Shown here: piece by piece, positions 9,311 to 18,128 of the stretch | How the letters are laid out: each line of letters starts with the position of its first letter | Numbering within the stretch: the stretch's first letter is position 1 | NCBI RefSeq assembly: GCF_001457035.1 | Contig: NZ_KQ758617.1 | Span: forward strand, 372,001 to 436,000 | From: Fictibacillus enclensis | GTDB taxonomy: Bacteria > Bacillota > Bacilli > Bacillales > Fictibacillaceae | Length of the DNA: 64,000 nucleotides | Direction of reading: 5' to 3' | Translations under genes and position numbers: made by a program | The notes under the pieces: generated by a model | Databases searched by the model: none | What the model saw: only the letters and a program-made list of their open reading frames with translations | Told to the model about the DNA's origin: nothing

Positions 9311-9741
9311 TTCTTTTCGGCAGTATCTTTCAAGGTCTGCATGATCTTTGCCCAGCCACCGCTCATATTGTCACGGACAGCAGAAACTTTTTGCTGTGCC
9401 TTTGGCAGTATGGCATCCGGATGACCCCAGCCAGAATGGGTAAGGGTAAAATGAGTTTTTCCTTCTTCTTTTTCTTTCAGCTCAAATGTAACGACCCAGC
9501 CAAATTGATCCCATGCGAAAGAAAGTTTATTTGGCGGCTCCACCAGGAGAACCTTGCAAGGTGAAGGACCGAATGGTGACTGGATATGAAATTCATGGCC
9601 GACATGGGGCTCAAAATCATTTGGCATAAACCAGCTGGAAATGCCCTCTGCTGTGGCTGCCAAGTTCCATACTTTTTCAATGGGAGCATCAATTACTTCT
9701 TCATACCGTATATCTTTTGTGCGTTCGATTGATTCTGACAT
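9307..9741 (-). CDS. SRPBCC (AHSA1-like) domain protein
   Basis: A single START/AHSA1-like domain of 144 residues, with IDAPIEKVWNLAATAEGISSWF at the N-terminus and GGWAKIMQTLKDT at the C-terminal helix. Such proteins bind hydrophobic ligands; the ligand is unknown. The ATG at 9741 follows AAAAGGAGAG and is preferred over an upstream in-frame start inside the operator. It is the first gene of a two-gene operon with an ArsR-type regulator, a common SRPBCC-ArsR pairing in Bacillus. Confidence 0.88.
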   Translation of the reverse strand: MSESIERTKDIRYEEVIDAPIEKVWNLAATAEGISSWFMPNDFEPHVGHEFHIQSPFGPSPCKVLLVEPPNKLSFAWDQFGWVVTFELKEKEEGKTHFTLTHSGWGHPDAILPKAQQKVSAVRDNMSGGWAKIMQTLKDTAEKK

Positions 9742-9768
9742 CGTGATTCTCTCCTTTTGGTTTTGAAT

Positions 9769-9820
9769 ATGAAACCGATTGGTTGTATAAAGTATATACA
9801 ACCAATCGGTTTCATGTCAA
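9769..9820 (-). promoter_or_regulatory. Promoter and 21-bp-arm palindromic operator of the SRPBCC-arsR operon
   Basis: The perfect inverted repeat joins 9769-9789 to 9795-9815 across a 5-nt spacer. On the minus strand a TTGACA -35 (9815-9820) and TATACT -10 (9791-9796) with an 18-nt spacer sit inside it, so a bound dimer would block polymerase. The cognate repressor is inferred to be the ArsR protein of the same operon. Confidence 0.8.
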
Positions 9821-9909
9821 TGCGTTTTAATTTTTTACAAAAATTTCATGGTATTGTTTTTCCCGGAAGAGAGAGAATTTAAATATACCAATTGAGGAGG
9901 TGAAAACAC

Positions 9910-10122
9910 ATGGCTCAACAAGGTGGAAACAACAACGAACTATTGGTTCAAGGTGCTCAACAAGCTATCGACCAAATGAAGTACGAAATCGCTTCTGAAT
10001 TTGGTGTACAACTTGGTGCTGACCAAACTGCTCGTGCTAACGGATCTGTTGGTGGAGAAATCACTAAACGTCTAGTTGCTCAAGCTCAATCTCAACTTTC
10101 TGGATTTGGTGGACAACGCTAA
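9910..10122 (+). CDS. Alpha/beta-type small acid-soluble spore protein
   Basis: DNA-coating spore protein, 70 residues. The conserved GPR protease cleavage region [29 protein letters not shown] is visible, preceded by the [20 protein letters not shown] helix. Codon choice is strongly biased (GCT, CAA, GGT), fitting very high expression. GGAGGTG precedes ATG 9910. Expression in the forespore by sigma-G is known for the family; I could not identify the promoter boxes with certainty. It is monocistronic. Confidence 0.95.
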   Translation: MAQQGGNNNELLVQGAQQAIDQMKYEIASEFGVQLGADQTARANGSVGGEITKRLVAQAQSQLSGFGGQR

Positions 10123-10162
10123 TTTTAGCGAAGACGACAAAACAGAATACTCAATGGACAAG

Positions 10163-10197
10163 GGCTGCCTATCATCATAGGCAGCTCTTATTTATTT
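10163..10197 (+). terminator. SASP gene terminator
   Basis: GCTGCCTAT (10164-10172) pairs with ATAGGCAGC (10177-10185), followed by a T-rich tract. Confidence 0.8.
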
Positions 10198-10268
10198 CCA
10201 GTATGCTGTCATGGCTTATGTTGCATAATACAGTTGTGGAGAAGTTTACAATCGGAGGTTCAAACAAC

Positions 10269-10988
10269 ATGTGGTCACAGCAGAAAATGAATCATTTTAA
10301 AAATGTGTTGCTTCAAATGAAGGAGAGCCTGAACAACAGGCTGAATGACAATCGTCATTACGGATCAGAATTAGAGCTGATCAAGGAATCGGTCAGTGAA
10401 CTTTCCAACTATGACAACCATCCCGGTGATACGGGAACCGAATTATTTGAGCGGCAAAAAGACATTGCGTTAAATGATCTGAATGAAACGGAGCTAAAGT
10501 CCATAAACGAAGCGCTCAAACGGATTGACAACGGTGAGTACGGTTATTGTAAAACGTGCGGCCAGCCCATAGCTGCAGAGCGCCTGGAAGCTTTGCCTGC
10601 AACCGCGTATTGCAAAGAACACAGCCTTGAGCAGACAGGCTCTTACCGCCGGCCGATTGAAGAAGAAGTATTGATGCCTCCTTATGGGAAATTTGATAAT
10701 GATGATAAGGATGCAACATTCTATGATGCCGAAGATTCTTGGCAGGATGTAGCGGTTTATGGAACAAGTGAAACACCATCCGATTTCTCCGAGAACGGAA
10801 TGCTCAATTACAATGAGATGTTTGTAGAATCGGAAGAGAATGTCGGATATGTGGAAGACATTGAAGGGTTTATCGCGACCGACATGGATGGAAGTAATAC
10901 CCGGATCATACCCAATAAGATGCATAAGGATTATGAACGGTTTTTAATGGATCAAGAACAAACCGATGAAGACTCTGATTATGTATAA
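10269..10988 (+). CDS. yteA: YteA family TraR/DksA-type zinc-finger protein
   Basis: The N-terminal coiled coil (about 1-85) is followed by a DksA/TraR C4 zinc finger (YCKTCGQPIAAERLEALPA..YC) at about 95-120 and a long acidic C-terminal extension (about 130-239), the YteA layout seen across spore formers. DksA relatives act in the RNA polymerase secondary channel; the role of YteA is not established. GGAGG before 10269 sets the start; upstream in-frame ATGs lack a site. It is convergent with nfo. Confidence 0.85.
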   Translation: MWSQQKMNHFKNVLLQMKESLNNRLNDNRHYGSELELIKESVSELSNYDNHPGDTGTELFERQKDIALNDLNETELKSINEALKRIDNGEYGYCKTCGQPIAAERLEALPATAYCKEHSLEQTGSYRRPIEEEVLMPPYGKFDNDDKDATFYDAEDSWQDVAVYGTSETPSDFSENGMLNYNEMFVESEENVGYVEDIEGFIATDMDGSNTRIIPNKMHKDYERFLMDQEQTDEDSDYV

Positions 10989-10997
10989 AACATGAAA

Positions 10998-11036
10998 CAA
11001 ACTCCTTATCCTCCATTTAGAGGAAAGGAGTTTTTT
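10998..11036. terminator. Bidirectional terminator
   Basis: AAACTCCTT (10999-11007) pairs with AAGGAGTTT (11025-11033), with an inner CCTC/GAGG pair, between yteA and nfo. Confidence 0.8.
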
Positions 11037-11037
11037 A

Positions 11038-11871
11038 TCAATGTGCCAGTTTTTTTATTTGATCGATCTCCTCAGCATGAAGGATGCCTGCATCTGACGG
11101 TGTTTCAAGAAGGAGAGGAATCTCTTGTAATATGGGGGAACGGATGAAGGATTGAAACTGTTCGCTGGAGATATACCCATTTTTAAAAATATTCGCATGA
11201 CGGTCTTTGCCTTCCGCGTAAGGATATTTGGAGTTATTAAGATGAATGGCTGTCAGGTGCTGAATATAACCGAGCTGTTCACCATGTTGCACAATTTCTT
11301 CCCAGTTGTCGCCGTTCCAAAGACCGCTGGCAAAAGCATGGCATGTGTCAAAGCAAAAGCCAATTTTTTCAGGATAATGCGTCAAATTGCGAACTTGAAC
11401 GAGTTCCTCCAGTGTAGTGCCCATTGAACCAGGCCGTCCTGCGTTGTTTTCAAGTAAAACCTTACAGCTTCCTTCCCAATCGTTAAGGACTTCGTTCAGC
11501 ATAGAAATCATGGTTTGGTATGCAGCAAGAGGATCACTGCTAATCGCGCGGTTTCCAAAATGAACGACAACCCCTACGGCACCACAGGCCTCTGAAATTT
11601 CAAGGTCATTGGCAAGGGAGCGGATGATGAGATCTTTTTTGTCAGGATGAGGAGTAAGGCTTGTCGGGTACGGAGTATGGGCGATGGAGATGACATTATG
11701 CTGATGGCAAAATTTTTTACATTGCTCGGCGTCATCCCGGTTAAATTCTTTTATTGAAAGACTTCTGGGATTCTTCGGAAAAAATTGAAAGGCATTTGCC
11801 CCGATCGAAGCAGCGTGTTTGGCAGCCCCGTAATACCCGTTTCGTATACTTACATGACAGCCTAATCTCAT
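11038..11871 (-). CDS. nfo: Endonuclease IV (AP endonuclease)
   Basis: Base-excision-repair endonuclease cutting 5' of abasic sites. The TIM-barrel metal ligands are all present in order: His in IAHTPYP and VVHFGN, Glu in LLENNAG, Asp/His in CFDTCHAF, His in AIHLNNSK, Asp/His in KDRHANI and Glu in LLETPSD. Length of 277 residues is close to E. coli Nfo. Start ATG at 11871 lies directly downstream of its own short leader. It is convergent with yteA and not in an operon. Spore-formers often carry Nfo for repair at outgrowth. Confidence 0.93.
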   Translation of the reverse strand: MRLGCHVSIRNGYYGAAKHAASIGANAFQFFPKNPRSLSIKEFNRDDAEQCKKFCHQHNVISIAHTPYPTSLTPHPDKKDLIIRSLANDLEISEACGAVGVVVHFGNRAISSDPLAAYQTMISMLNEVLNDWEGSCKVLLENNAGRPGSMGTTLEELVQVRNLTHYPEKIGFCFDTCHAFASGLWNGDNWEEIVQHGEQLGYIQHLTAIHLNNSKYPYAEGKDRHANIFKNGYISSEQFQSFIRSPILQEIPLLLETPSDAGILHAEEIDQIKKLAH

Positions 11872-12087
11872 GAGGATTACCAGCCTTTCAATCGTTTTTA
11901 TTAGCGTAAACTACAGGTGATATTTCATTCTGTTTCAAGTTAATTTCATAATATTTCCTCTATGAAGATACCCTCACGCATATCGGGTTCAGCCTGATTC
12001 CGAACCAGATGTAAGTCCAACCAGAAAGTAAGAATGAACCTCCTTTTTTTGTTGCAAACTAGGAACAGAAAAAAGGAGGTTTTTAAA

Positions 12088-12534
12088 GTGGAACAAGCGA
12101 AAGTGATTTTACTTAAATTTATTGTTTGCCTCATTGCATTTTCAATTGGATTGGATTTGTTCTTTGATGCAACACTGACCGATATTATTTCCTTTAGTGT
12201 CACGACCACGGTGGCTACCTATATCCTCGCTGACCGCATTCTTTTGCCGCGGATCGGCCAAGGAAATACCCTGATGGCTGAATTTTTGCTGACGTACACC
12301 ATTGTCTGGCTGTTTGGGTCCATCCTTCTGCATGGTTATCTTCAAATCGCATGGGGAAGTGCCATTTCAGCAGTCATCATCACGGCAGGAGAGGTCTATA
12401 TTCATAAGTTTTTAGCAAAACATTTGCCAAGCGCTAGCAACAGGGAAGGTGTGCCGTCGCATCCGGGCACAACACCTAAACTTCGGTTTGTTACAGAGTT
12501 TGCAGAAGACGAAGATCCAACAAAAAGGAAGTAG
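12088..12534 (+). CDS. yndM: YndM family membrane protein (DUF2512)
   Basis: A 148-residue protein with four hydrophobic helices (about 5-25, 30-50, 65-85, 90-108) and a hydrophilic tail, matching DUF2512/YndM. Function is unknown. GTG at 12088 follows AAAGGAGG at 8-nt spacing and is preferred over an ATG 54 nt upstream with no site. It is monocistronic; a weak hairpin follows. Confidence 0.78.
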   Translation: MEQAKVILLKFIVCLIAFSIGLDLFFDATLTDIISFSVTTTVATYILADRILLPRIGQGNTLMAEFLLTYTIVWLFGSILLHGYLQIAWGSAISAVIITAGEVYIHKFLAKHLPSASNREGVPSHPGTTPKLRFVTEFAEDEDPTKRK

Positions 12535-12552
12535 AATTAAGTGAGTAATTTG

Positions 12553-12583
12553 GAAGAGGAGCTGTGACAGGCTCTTCTTTTTC
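12553..12583 (+). terminator. Candidate terminator after yndM
   Basis: GAAGAG (12553-12558) pairs with CTCTTC (12572-12577), inner CTG/CAG, followed by T5. The stem is imperfect. Confidence 0.55.
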
Positions 12584-12673
12584 TATGTGAATCGGCACAT
12601 ATATCTGGTGAATAACTGGTAGATATGGCATAATTGGAAACTGTTGTAATAGTAGTATAGGGGAGGGAGAAAC

Positions 12674-12835
12674 ATGAAAGTACTGATTGGTTCGATCATT
12701 GTGGTTCTGGTGATCTGTTTTGGAGTATGGCTCATTTTGTCTCCTTCATTTAAAAAAGTGGGCAATACGGCTCACAAGCTCAGAGAGAATGTACAGGGGG
12801 AAGAAAATGGAGAAGAAAAGCAAGAAAGGCCATAA
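12674..12835 (+). CDS. Small single-pass membrane protein, 53 aa
   Basis: The 53-residue protein has one N-terminal membrane helix (about 3-24) and a charged cytoplasmic tail ending EEKQERP. AGGGGAGGGAG precedes ATG 12674. Its last 29 nt overlap the start of the SPFH gene in a different frame, so translation is likely coupled and the two products may form one membrane complex. No family is recognised. The overlap and strong ribosome site support a real gene. Confidence 0.65.
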   Translation: MKVLIGSIIVVLVICFGVWLILSPSFKKVGNTAHKLRENVQGEENGEEKQERP

Positions 12836-13631
12836 CCGCAAAGTACTTGGGGGAATTATCATTGGAGTTGCTTTAATCCTGGCAGTTGGCATTACTTCGT
12901 TGTTCATAGAGAAAGTACCCAATGGCTATGTAGGGGTCGTGTACAGCCCGAATGGCGGGGTTCAAGATGATACGTTAGGACAGGGATGGCACTTGGTCGG
13001 CTTGTTTGACAAGGTGACGATTTATCCGGTTCGCATGCAGACCGTTAATTACAGCAATATTCAAGTGGCAACATCCGATGGAAAAAGTGTAACCATTGAT
13101 TTTGCTTACAATTACAGCATCCAGCCTGATAAAGTGGTACAGGTGTTCAATAAGTTCGGTCCGGTGGAAATTGAAGAAATAGAAGGATCTTATTTGCGGA
13201 CACGGCTGTGGGATGCCGGGCGAAAGGCCATCGCAAAATATTCGGTTATTGATACATACGGTGAGAAATCATCAGAAGCGGCAACTAACGTGCAGAAAAT
13301 CTTTGCCGAGGATGTTCGTCAGCTGGGCTTTAACGTGAATAATTTGACACTTGGGGTGCCAAAGCCGGATAAATCCACTCAGGCCGCGATTGATAAAAGA
13401 GTGGAAGCAGCTCAAGAGTTGGAACGAAAACAAATCGAGCTGAAAATCGCAAAAGCTGAGGCTGAAAAGAAGCAAATTGAAGCCAAAGGGATTGCTGATT
13501 ATAACGCAATCATCAAGAAATCGATCTCCAAAGAAGTTATTCAAAACAAGTGGATCGAAAAATGGGATGGAAAGATGCCAAAAGCGACCGGAACGAATTC
13601 TTTGATTCAGATACCCGTTGACGAAAAATAA
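12807..13631 (+). CDS. SPFH/prohibitin-domain membrane protein
   Basis: The 274-residue protein has a membrane helix at about 13-35, an SPFH (prohibitin) domain at about 37-190 beginning EKVPNGYVGVVYSPNGG, and a charged coiled coil with repeated ERKQIELKIAKAEAEKKQIEAKG (about 195-230). SPFH proteins oligomerise at membranes as scaffolds. Start ATG 12807 lies inside the preceding small ORF after AGGGGGAAG. Which membrane process it serves is not visible. A strong terminator follows. Confidence 0.85.
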   Translation: MEKKSKKGHNRKVLGGIIIGVALILAVGITSLFIEKVPNGYVGVVYSPNGGVQDDTLGQGWHLVGLFDKVTIYPVRMQTVNYSNIQVATSDGKSVTIDFAYNYSIQPDKVVQVFNKFGPVEIEEIEGSYLRTRLWDAGRKAIAKYSVIDTYGEKSSEAATNVQKIFAEDVRQLGFNVNNLTLGVPKPDKSTQAAIDKRVEAAQELERKQIELKIAKAEAEKKQIEAKGIADYNAIIKKSISKEVIQNKWIEKWDGKMPKATGTNSLIQIPVDEK

Positions 13632-13644
13632 GGCAGCACATAAT

Positions 13645-13686
13645 AAAACAAGCCATTCGCTTAAAAGCGAATGGCTTGTTGTTTGA
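13645..13686. terminator. Bidirectional terminator
   Basis: A 16-bp stem with TTAAAA loop region (13647-13662 with 13667-13680) lies between the SPFH gene and convergent ppc. Confidence 0.88.
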
Positions 13687-16446
13687 TCAACCTGTGTTTC
13701 GGAGCCCTGCCGCAATGCCATTGATGGTAAGCAATGCTTCTCTCAGGAGCTCTTCATCGATTTGTTCATTCTCCCGCAGTTTTGAAATTAGCTCAACCTG
13801 AAGGAAGCTGAGCGGATCGACATACGGATTTCGAAGACGGATCGATTCTTTAATATTAGGAACATGGTCCATGAGCTGTTCCTGTCGAGTGATAAGCAAA
13901 ATCGCATCTTTTGTGCGGTTATACTCATTTTCAATTTCCGAGAAAATGCGCTGGGCCATATTCTGGTCATCCACCATTGCGGTATACTCCCTGGCAGCGG
14001 TCAAATCCGCTTTCATTAAGGCCATTTGGAGGTTATCGATGGTAGAACGGAAGAACGGCCATTCTTGATACATTTGCTGTAGCAGACGAAGCTGTTCTTC
14101 TGTTTCTGTAAAACGCTGAAGTCCTGTCCCCGCCGCATACCAGGCAGGCAGCAGCTGGCGGCTCTGTGTCCAAGCGAATACCCAAGGGATTGCCCGCAAG
14201 TCCTCAAAACGTTCGCTTCCCTTACGGCTCATCGGACGTGAACCGATGTTCAGGGAACCAAGCTCTGGAAGAGGAGTTGCTTGTTTAAAATATGTCAAGA
14301 AGTCGGGATCATTAAAGACAAGCTCCTGATATTTTTTAAGAGCGGCGGCAGACATCTCGTCCATCATCTTCTCCCATTCCTTGGTGCGGATGTTATTTTG
14401 TTCTGCTTCCGATGATATATTAGCGGCGGCCGAAAGAAGGGTGGACGTGGCCTGTTCAAGGCTTCGATAAGAAATGTCATACAGGGAATAGCGTGAGGAT
14501 AAAACCTCACCCTGCTCCGTAATTTTAAAGCCGTCACCAAGGGTCTCGGCTGGCTGAGAAAGTATGCTTCGATACAATGGTCCGCCACCGCGTCCGAGTG
14601 AGCCGCCGCGCCCGTGGAAGAACTTAAGTCTCACACCATATTTTTCGGCGACTTCATGGATTTCCTGCTGAGCTTTATATAATTTCCAGTTGGCTGTCAA
14701 TGTGCCGCCATCTTTGCTTCCATCGGAATATCCCAGCATGATTTCCTGAACATTGCCGTGCTTCTCAAGCTGTTTGCGATAGAAATCCATAGAAAACAGC
14801 TTTTCCATAATGGCGGGGCCTGCAATCAGATCATCAATTGTTTCCAACAGCGGAGCAACGTTTAACTTGCTTTCGATACGGCCGTCCGCGTGAAGCCGGT
14901 ATACCCCTGCTTCTTTGGCGAGAACAAGCACTTCAAGGAGATCGCTTACGGATTCCGCCATACTGACAAGATAGACTTCAATCGCACGGTCCCCAAACTC
15001 TCTGTGGGCTTCCTTGATCATTGTAAATACGTCAATCATTTGCCGGGTTTCTTTTGAATAATCTTCAGTGAAAGGAAGCAGAAGAGGACGGGGATCTTCG
15101 AGTACCCCGGTCAGTAATGCTACTTTTTCTTCTTCCTCCAAAGCAGAATAATCATCTGCCAGGCTCACCGAACGGAAGATCTCCGTAATGGCTGCTTCAT
15201 GCTCGCCGCTATGATTGCGAATATCAAGTGTCGCCAAATGGAATCCGAAAAGCTCTACCTGACGGATCAGCTGGTCAAGATTTTTTAATCGGCTGCCAGC
15301 CGGGGAATGCTGCTCAAAGCTTCGCTTGATTTGCAGCAAATCTTCCCTAAATTCATTGGCATGCTGATAGCCTTGCGAATCTTTGCCAACAAGCTTTAAC
15401 TTTTTCAGCATGATGGCGATTTTCACACGATAAGCCTCATGTTCAACTTTCCATTTTTCATCCTCTTGAAGGAATGCAGCGTCTTTTTTGTTAGCTCCTA
15501 CAAGTTCTTCAGAAATCTGTACGTGCTTTGTGGACTGGCTCATCTGTTTCATGAGGCTGGTCAGCGCCTGGTGATATTTTCGCAAAGCCAGTTTCCGGTG
15601 CTTCGTCAACGTCTCCCAAGTGAGGGAAGGGGTAACATTTGGATTTCCGTCACGGTCTCCGCCAATCCATGAACCAAAACGAAGAATGTTCGGTACATGC
15701 CACTCTTCAGATGAATAATGCTTCTGTAGCGTTTCCTGGAGCTCCTCATGAATTTGCGGTAGCACCTCAAAGAGTGTCTCATCAAAATAATAAAGGCCAT
15801 TCGCCACCTCATCCATAACAGTTGGCTTGCGGTCACGAAGTTCATCGGTCTGCCACAGGATGGTAATCTCATTAAACAGTTTGTCCTGCACGTCCTCACG
15901 CTCTCTGGAGGTAAGAACGGTTTGATCCAGCTGATGCAGCAAAAGCGCGATCCGTTTATGGATTTCAAGTACACTTCTTCGTGTAGATTCTGTTGGATGT
16001 GCGGTAATGATCAATTCCATAGATAGCTTATCGATCACATTTTTTATAAGATCTGCTTCAACCCCATTTTCTTTGAATGAACTGACGGTCGATTCAAGGG
16101 AACCCGGCTGGTTCCCGTCAAGAAGCTGATACTCTCTTCGGCGACGGATTCGGTGATTTTGTTCTGCGATGTTAACCAGGTGGAAATAAATAGCAAAAGC
16201 CCGAATGACTTGCTGTCTTTGCGGCAATTGCAGAGCAGCGATTTCATTTTTTAGCTCCTGATAGGATAATTGGTCATTGTTTCGAAGAGACTTGGTCATT
16301 TCTCTGATTTTTTCCACTTTATCCAATAAATCCTGTCCGCCTTGCTGTACCAGGACATTTCCCAGCAGCTGTCCGAGGAATTTGACATCCCGGCGCAGCG
16401 GAGAGCTATTATTTTCAGCTTTTGCGGATTCTAAAGTTGTAGTCAT
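13687..16446 (-). CDS. ppc: Phosphoenolpyruvate carboxylase
   Basis: Anaplerotic enzyme making oxaloacetate from PEP and bicarbonate, cytoplasmic. The 919-residue chain has the catalytic His150 in TAHPTESTRR, the GYSDGSKDGGTLTANW motif, the FHGRGGSLGRGGGP loop and the C-terminal GIAAGLRNTG signature. It is monocistronic from ATG 16446. An extended -10 (TGGTACAAT, minus strand, 16520-16528) lies upstream. Together with the carbonic anhydrase it links bicarbonate supply to carbon metabolism, although the genes are 8 kb apart. Confidence 0.97.
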   Translation of the reverse strand: MTTTLESAKAENNSSPLRRDVKFLGQLLGNVLVQQGGQDLLDKVEKIREMTKSLRNNDQLSYQELKNEIAALQLPQRQQVIRAFAIYFHLVNIAEQNHRIRRRREYQLLDGNQPGSLESTVSSFKENGVEADLIKNVIDKLSMELIITAHPTESTRRSVLEIHKRIALLLHQLDQTVLTSREREDVQDKLFNEITILWQTDELRDRKPTVMDEVANGLYYFDETLFEVLPQIHEELQETLQKHYSSEEWHVPNILRFGSWIGGDRDGNPNVTPSLTWETLTKHRKLALRKYHQALTSLMKQMSQSTKHVQISEELVGANKKDAAFLQEDEKWKVEHEAYRVKIAIMLKKLKLVGKDSQGYQHANEFREDLLQIKRSFEQHSPAGSRLKNLDQLIRQVELFGFHLATLDIRNHSGEHEAAITEIFRSVSLADDYSALEEEEKVALLTGVLEDPRPLLLPFTEDYSKETRQMIDVFTMIKEAHREFGDRAIEVYLVSMAESVSDLLEVLVLAKEAGVYRLHADGRIESKLNVAPLLETIDDLIAGPAIMEKLFSMDFYRKQLEKHGNVQEIMLGYSDGSKDGGTLTANWKLYKAQQEIHEVAEKYGVRLKFFHGRGGSLGRGGGPLYRSILSQPAETLGDGFKITEQGEVLSSRYSLYDISYRSLEQATSTLLSAAANISSEAEQNNIRTKEWEKMMDEMSAAALKKYQELVFNDPDFLTYFKQATPLPELGSLNIGSRPMSRKGSERFEDLRAIPWVFAWTQSRQLLPAWYAAGTGLQRFTETEEQLRLLQQMYQEWPFFRSTIDNLQMALMKADLTAAREYTAMVDDQNMAQRIFSEIENEYNRTKDAILLITRQEQLMDHVPNIKESIRLRNPYVDPLSFLQVELISKLRENEQIDEELLREALLTINGIAAGLRNTG

Positions 16447-17027
16447 GACTTCACCTTCCTTAACTGTAATCCCTTACTGTTGAATTCTGTACCATTGTTT
16501 GAATATTTTGATTGTATGCATTGTACCATAAAAACACTCTTCTTTCCCAGTGTAAAATAATTGAAAAAGAAATCTGTGTGAGTAAAAAAGAGATAAAAAC
16601 TAATACAGTTTAGTGTGTAAGCGTATACATAAAAAAACAAAAAAATACCCGGCGGGACAGCCGGGCATCACGTCTAAATATGAAAAGGGGTTGTTGGGAT
16701 GTCTTTACTATACCAGCTTGTACATCACAATCATGGAATGTGGGATATTTTAGACATTCAACAAAAAGATTCAACAGGTCGTAAGAGAGTTTGTGGGGAT
16801 TCGAATCAACAGAAAATTTTGGTATGATAAAAAGTAAAAGGGGGTGCATCCGGTTGGAGAATCACAAACGATTGTCCGGGACTTCTTTCACTCATGCAAA
16901 GCCTGATAGTAGAAAGGCGATCCTTTGCATGGGGCGAAATATCTAATTGATCGCAAAAAACAGCTTTTCTGGTATTTTGGCTTTGCACCTTATTTTGCTG
17001 GAATTCAAAAATAAGGGGCTGGCAAAA
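16447..17027. other. 581-nt intergenic region between ppc and the CD3324-like gene
   Basis: It contains the likely ppc promoter (extended -10 at 16520-16528, minus), a minus-directed hairpin (16629-16665), and a plus-strand TTG-initiated ORF of 30 codons (16854-16946) preceded by AAAGGGGG. The ORF shows no recognisable pattern, and I treat it as doubtful. No other gene seen. Confidence 0.4.
16629..16665 (-). terminator. Orphan minus-strand terminator-like hairpin
   Basis: CCCGGC (16648-16653) pairs with GCCGGG (16660-16665); on the minus strand a run of seven T follows. No minus-strand gene lies immediately upstream, so a short untranslated transcript may end here. Confidence 0.5.
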
Positions 17028-17297
17028 ATGAAATATTGCAATGCTAGTAAAGTGTTACCTGAGAATCTGATTCTGGAAATTCAAAAATATGTTCAGGGGG
17101 AGACCCTGTACATTCCTAAGCGGGAAACTGAGCACCGGAAATGGGGAGTATCGAGTGGCGGGAGGCGGCTGCTTGACCGGCGTAATGCTGCTATCAAAAC
17201 ATCTTTTCGTAACGGAAGCAGCATCGAGCAGCTGGCCGAAGAACATTACCTTTCCACTGAAACCATTAAGAAGATTGTCTATTCTCGAAAAGCATAG
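17028..17297 (+). CDS. CD3324 family helix-turn-helix protein
   Basis: An 89-residue protein matching the CD3324-type family: an N-terminal ASKVLPENLILEIQKYVQGE segment, a central basic SGGRRLLDRRNAAIK stretch and a C-terminal helix-turn-helix (SSIEQLAEEHYLSTETIKKIVYS, about 64-87) resembling sigma region 4/Mor. It is probably a DNA-binding regulator with unknown targets. ATG 17028 follows AAGGGGC. A clear terminator follows. Confidence 0.75.
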   Translation: MKYCNASKVLPENLILEIQKYVQGETLYIPKRETEHRKWGVSSGGRRLLDRRNAAIKTSFRNGSSIEQLAEEHYLSTETIKKIVYSRKA

Positions 17298-17298
17298 T

Positions 17299-17336
17299 TC
17301 AAAGCACTGGTGCATTCTTTCACCAGTGCTTTTATT
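17299..17336 (+). terminator. Terminator of the CD3324-like gene
   Basis: A 12-bp stem (17301-17312 with 17321-17332) is followed by T-rich sequence. Confidence 0.82.
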
Positions 17337-17436
17337 ATGCAAAAAACGCTTCTAAGTCATTTTTTCCATTTTGGACGCTTCTTGACTTTTTTATACTATA
17401 AGCAAAAGGCACCAGTAAGGAATGGAGAGATTACGG

Positions 17437-18087
17437 ATGACAGAAGGATTTATTAAAAACGAACAGTTAAATTTCATAAAGAAACAGATTGCCTTGATTA
17501 AGGATACGGCTCAAAAACATGTGCCTCCATCTGTTTTGAAGGCGATAATCGATATGGCCAATGCCAAAGTTCTTGACCTTTTTCCAAACGCATCATCAGA
17601 TCAACAAGAAATGCTGGACCTTTCAAGCCTGAAAACAGATGAGCAGTTTGAGGAGTATATTCAGCATCTTTCCGCTTTTTTGCTGCCTTTTCCAAGCGTG
17701 ACAGAACAGCAATTGAAAAAAATGTTTCCGAAAAATAAAAAGTTAAAGCTGCCGGATTTATCAATGATCGACCACAAAAAGCTGACGTACATGAGCTGGA
17801 ACGATCTCAGATCCAACAAAAAGTTTATCGTATATGAATTAGATGGGAAATTGGTCGGCATTGAATGCAAATTTGAGCCGGCGGGTAAGAAGAGCTTTTG
17901 CTCATTTTGTAAATGTGCGGGAGAGGTCGCTTATATTTCCACTGTAACCAAAGCAAAAAAATCCAAAAATCCGGATTACTACAAGGCCATTGGTAATCTG
18001 ATCTGCGCTGATAACAGCGAGTGCAATAAAAAAATTACCAACACTGGTTATTTAACCTCCTTTTTAAAAGAATCATTAGGAATGTGA
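17437..18087 (+). CDS. FusB/FusC family EF-G-binding protein
   Basis: The 216-residue two-domain protein consists of an N-terminal helical bundle and a C-terminal treble-clef zinc finger with four cysteines (CSFCKCAG and the CADNSECN pair, about 155-200). FusB/FusC proteins bind elongation factor G and free ribosomes stalled by fusidic acid; chromosomal homologues occur in many Bacilli. GGAGAG with 7-nt spacing favours ATG 17437 over the in-frame ATG 17422. Resistance activity is inferred from family only. Confidence 0.82.
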   Translation: MTEGFIKNEQLNFIKKQIALIKDTAQKHVPPSVLKAIIDMANAKVLDLFPNASSDQQEMLDLSSLKTDEQFEEYIQHLSAFLLPFPSVTEQQLKKMFPKNKKLKLPDLSMIDHKKLTYMSWNDLRSNKKFIVYELDGKLVGIECKFEPAGKKSFCSFCKCAGEVAYISTVTKAKKSKNPDYYKAIGNLICADNSECNKKITNTGYLTSFLKESLGM

Positions 18088-18128
18088 ACTCTTTTTGTAA
18101 AAAGAGGAATCTTTGTCGTTTTGTAGAA

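Noticed and set aside
13272-13721. Long minus-strand frame opposite the SPFH gene
   Set aside because: Antisense shadow of a clear coding region; no ribosome site.
16854-16946. TTG-start ORF of 30 codons as a gene
   Set aside because: Good ribosome site but no recognisable pattern and only one supporting signal; left as a region note.
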